Of a DNA stretch of 64,000 nucleotides, positions 60,909 to 64,000 are shown in pieces; position 1 is the stretch's first letter; each line of letters starts with the position of its first letter. A model generated the notes under the pieces. It made no database searches, was not told the origin of the DNA, and saw only the letters and a list, made by a program, of their open reading frames with translations. Source of the stretch: Paracyclopina nana. Lineage: Eukaryota > Arthropoda > Copepoda > Cyclopoida > Cyclopettidae. The stretch lies in the NCBI GenBank assembly GCA_019096065.1, contig JAGUCH010000003.1:4402001-4466000 (forward strand). The letters run 5' to 3'. Both the position numbers and the translations under genes were made by a program.

Positions 60909-63900
60909 CTAGCGAGCAACTGAGGGCCTGGAGAAGTTCATTTTAACTTTGAGCTTTTTCGCTGGACGCTCCACTTCTTCCTCCTGGCTCGAGTTGAGCA
61001 TCGTATTTTGGCTAGAAAGTACCGAGTGGTCTTGAGAAGAGTGAATCCTGGTACTTTCGGCAATGTGACCTGCATTGGACATTTCCTCTTCTTCCGCCTA
61101 AACGAAAGAGCACATTTCACTAAGTTGAAACTCAATTAATTGCAGCGTGCTGGCATACCTCTTCCTCATTGACTGTATTTTCCTGATCATTGTCGACAGG
61201 GATGAGGTCGAGCTTGAATCTGAAATCTCGGGCAGTACTCAGCTTGATTTTGTCCATGAGATTTTTGTTGCACTTGATGTTGAGCTTGATCAAATCTTTC
61301 TCAAAAGCTTCAATTTTGAAAATCAAGTTTGGGATGTTTTTGGTGTCTTTCACCACCTTGGCCTTGGCGGCAGCAGCATCTTGGTCTTTAGACTTGCGCT
61401 TTTGGCCCTTTTTCGCGCTTGCAGTGTTGCTCTGTAGCAAAAAATATACAATCAAAAGATTCTTCTTATGGCAGGAAACTCAACTCAAGGCTGCTCACCT
61501 CGTTCACCGATGTGATGACTTCGTACACTTTGGGCGTCAAATTCTTGCCAACTAAAGAAACCACATAGTCGAACTTTGATGTGCTTACTGCCTCTTTGAA
61601 CGTTTTACATCTGATTATGAAATGTTTGGCCAGCAGATCCAGAGTCGAGTAAAGCCTCACCAAGATTTTGATAACACCGTCAAACGATTTGAACTTGGTT
61701 TGAGTCATTTGCGCGGCGGCATTGATTACCCTCGCCAGGCAATTACTTACGCTCGCTTCGTGGTCTTTGAGGTTCGTTTTGAGCTTGTACGGCACATTAG
61801 GATCGCAGCTTAGCTGCTTGTTCCTTTGAGTAGCCAAGTCGCAAGCATCCATCATCTGATCAAGGTGAGGTAGCAAAATTGACAGAACAGCCTCACTTGT
61901 AGTTTTGGTTACAAATCCGAATAAACTATCCGACTCTTCGTCCTTCAAAATTAAAAAAAAAGATAGGCATGTTCAATTTCAATCATAATAACACAAAGAC
62001 ACTCATAAAAAAGCCGCATCGTTGAAAAGTCCCAAAGATGGCCGATATGTCAACACAAAAGTGGTGTTATATTTTTACTAGGTGTTCAAATCATGTTTTT
62101 GGAAAGCTTATTTGAGGAATGCAATTCCAAAGCGATTAAGAAAAATCTATATGACATCATCCTCATATTAATGCTGTCACGTGCTCGAGGAACAAAACAT
62201 CCTATTTGACAATCCCTCTTTCTACATCTCGAGCAACGACAGCATATGAAGCACACCTTGAGCTCTAGCTAAATTCAATATTGGTAAGTTCAGAATTGTT
62301 AATTTGAAAGGATCGTCATTGATCCATGAAAAAATAAAAGAGATCAACCACAATAGCGTACCTTATAACTTCTTAGTCATGTAGAGATACGTATTTTGAT
62401 CTCTCTTTTGAGATAACTACTTAGTAGTCGCACTCAGTATTGTGGGAAGAGCTAAAGCAACGTGAGGATTGAATAAAATTCGTTCTTTGCTTTCATCCTG
62501 GCAATATTTCTTAAAGTTAATCTATTTGCTTCAACCCAGCGTGATTTGAAATTTGAGGGTGATTAAGTAACGCTATAGTCCAATTCAGTCACTTAATAAT
62601 CTCGTGACATTTCGTTTCAAAAATAAAATTTAGCCTGCCAAAGCCATCTATGTTGAAAAAAGGGAACTACAAATCCTGTAGCTTTTCTGTGGCAGCTGCT
62701 CATGCTCTACAACACTGTCACGACTGCGACTGCTCACCGCTGTAGAAAATAGTAAACACTGCTGTTATAACTACACAGCTACAACAGTAAAACAGAAAAA
62801 GTCGAATACAACTTACTTGAGCTGTTTCATTGAGGCTCCCGTTTTCTGCTCGGAGTTTCAGTGCTATATCTTTGTGAATTAAATCAAAAGCTTTGATTCT
62901 AGACGTCAATTTGAGCAACAGATCCAACGAAGGCTTGAAAACATCTGCTATGGCTGCAGTGTTCTTCTCGCAATATCTTTTGATCCAGTCATGCACTTTT
63001 TTCACCACGTCTGAATTTTCAATTTCGAATGTCAAGACATCTAGAAGCTTAAAGAAAGCACCAACGGTCTTCCCAAAATCTTCTTTATCGTCATCAGTTT
63101 CGTCTAAAGCATCGTGGATGACATTTAATCTTTCCATAGTTTTATCAATCAGCTTTGCCAATGCTGTTTCCGAATTGTCAGCGTCATCAATGATCAACTT
63201 GAAAAAGTCTCTCTTGCTAGCACTGAAATGGCCAGTGATCATTGGGAATATTTGAACCAATGACTCCACACAATTCAAAATTAGCCTGTCATCAACTTCG
63301 TCTGGGCTGTCCATTATTATAGCATATTTGACCAAGATTTGGACAATCGACCTCAGGTGACCTAAAATGACGTCAGAACCCTCCATACCACTGTGACCGT
63401 TTAATGTCAGCGATTTGTCCAAATGGACGCACTTGTCCTTGAGGACTTTGAATATGTAGCTGACAAAACCGTCACTATCCCTCAGAACAGAAATGGCAGC
63501 TTGATTGGCAGGTCTCCGATTCCTAAAATAAGCAACAGTTCAATACAACCAAATTATCTAGCAGATTGGAGCGCTTACAATAGAATCATGTTAAGCGTGA
63601 TGGATATTGCTCTAAGAGAGTATGCATGTTCTGGAATGGAAAATGCAGGACTAATGGCCTTTGCTTTGGCAATTGTGTCATCTGCAACTTTTTTCTTTTT
63701 TCCAACTCCTTTGCCTCCTGCTTGAGTGGCTCCCTATGGCGACCAAAAAAGAAGAAGAATCATATTTAGAATATTCCTCGCTTCCAGAAAACAGATTACC
63801 TTCAGTAGGTCATTGACATCCTTAAACCGAGTAAAAAGGGCCAGAACGAGTCTAGCTTGTGAATCATCTTTGTCCGCTCCATGAGTTAAGACAAACTCGA

Positions 63901-64000
63901 TGAGGGCCTCATAGCAATTCTTGATGCAGTCAACTCTTAAAGCATTGAGTTGCCCTTGCAATGAGCTAGCCCTATTGTAGTCGGCATTTTTTTCGAAGTT
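60909..64000 (-). CDS. FANCI: Fanconi anaemia group I protein, 3' part
   Basis: FANCI pairs with FANCD2 as the monoubiquitinated clamp in interstrand crosslink repair. Only the C-terminal part is in the window; the gene continues beyond 64000. Exons on the minus strand are from the edge to 63800, 63733-63579, 63522-62817, 61942-61499, 61431-61159 and 61097-60909, all joining in frame. The helical solenoid sequence fits FANCI, with landmarks HLRSIVQILVKYAIIMDS, RDSDGFVSYIFKVLKDKC and a C-terminal IPNLIFKIEAFEKDLIKL with KLSTARDFRFKLDL. A Lys-rich insert KKGQKRKSKDQD precedes it. The tail holds three SSQ sites and a basic end (RPAKKLKVK). The conserved ubiquitination Lys would lie off the window. 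The call rests on resemblance to the C-terminal part only. Confidence 0.78.
61943..62816. other. Longest FANCI intron in the window
   Basis: An 874 bp intron with a GTAAGT donor and a TTTTGAAG acceptor. Nothing gene-like is seen inside. Confidence 0.6.

Overview
The window is nuclear DNA from an animal with a compact genome. Genes carry GT-AG introns that are mostly 45-70 bp long, 3' untranslated regions are very short, and neighbouring genes often lie less than 100 bp apart. A painless/pyrexia-type TRPA channel and a secreted protein with three cysteine-stabilised alpha/beta (defensin-type) domains point to an arthropod, perhaps a crustacean or another small non-insect pancrustacean. The sequence alone does not settle the taxon. 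About 27 protein-coding genes can be supported. Exon boundaries below were placed by hand from splice sites, and every multi-exon model keeps frame across each junction.

Layout. 0-10 kb: glia maturation factor, HMG-CoA synthase, a small four-helix membrane protein, a degenerate DEDDh-exonuclease-like protein, an unrecognised charged protein, a TRPA channel and an RGS-like protein. 10-13 kb: no gene seen. 13-20.4 kb: polypeptide GalNAc-transferase, SNRNP40 and UNC-45. 20.4-25.1 kb: repeat-rich DNA around the triple defensin-like gene. 25-35.2 kb: a dense run of GATAD1-like, UROS, APEX1, SNF8, BRCA2 and mitoribosomal mS38. 36-39.7 kb: no gene seen. 39.8-45.4 kb: an ODF3/CIMAP-type sperm-tail PG-rich repeat gene with duplicated alternative exons. 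45.7-48.3 kb: NDUFA8 and a membrane LNR-kelch protein. 49.6-55.9 kb: three divergent alpha-tubulins in tandem. 56.1-56.6 kb: a MITE. 56.8-58.7 kb: mevalonate kinase. 60.9-64 kb: the 3' part of FANCI, running off the window edge.

How the genes relate. HMG-CoA synthase and mevalonate kinase belong to one pathway, and BRCA2, FANCI and APEX1 are all DNA-repair genes, but they are spread out and the co-location may be chance. The ODF3/CIMAP-like gene and the tubulin array, separated by two other genes, could both serve cilia or sperm flagella; this is inference.

The most unusual features are these. Alpha-tubulin copy 1 has a splice donor overlapping its stop codon, and a downstream exon with its own polyadenylation signal would add a 58-residue tail. 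The ODF3/CIMAP-like gene has two alternative repeat exons that begin alike and two alternative last exons that resemble each other; one repeat exon holds thirteen units of exactly 105 bp. There is a secreted protein of three tandem defensin-like domains. An exonuclease-fold protein lacks key metal-binding residues.
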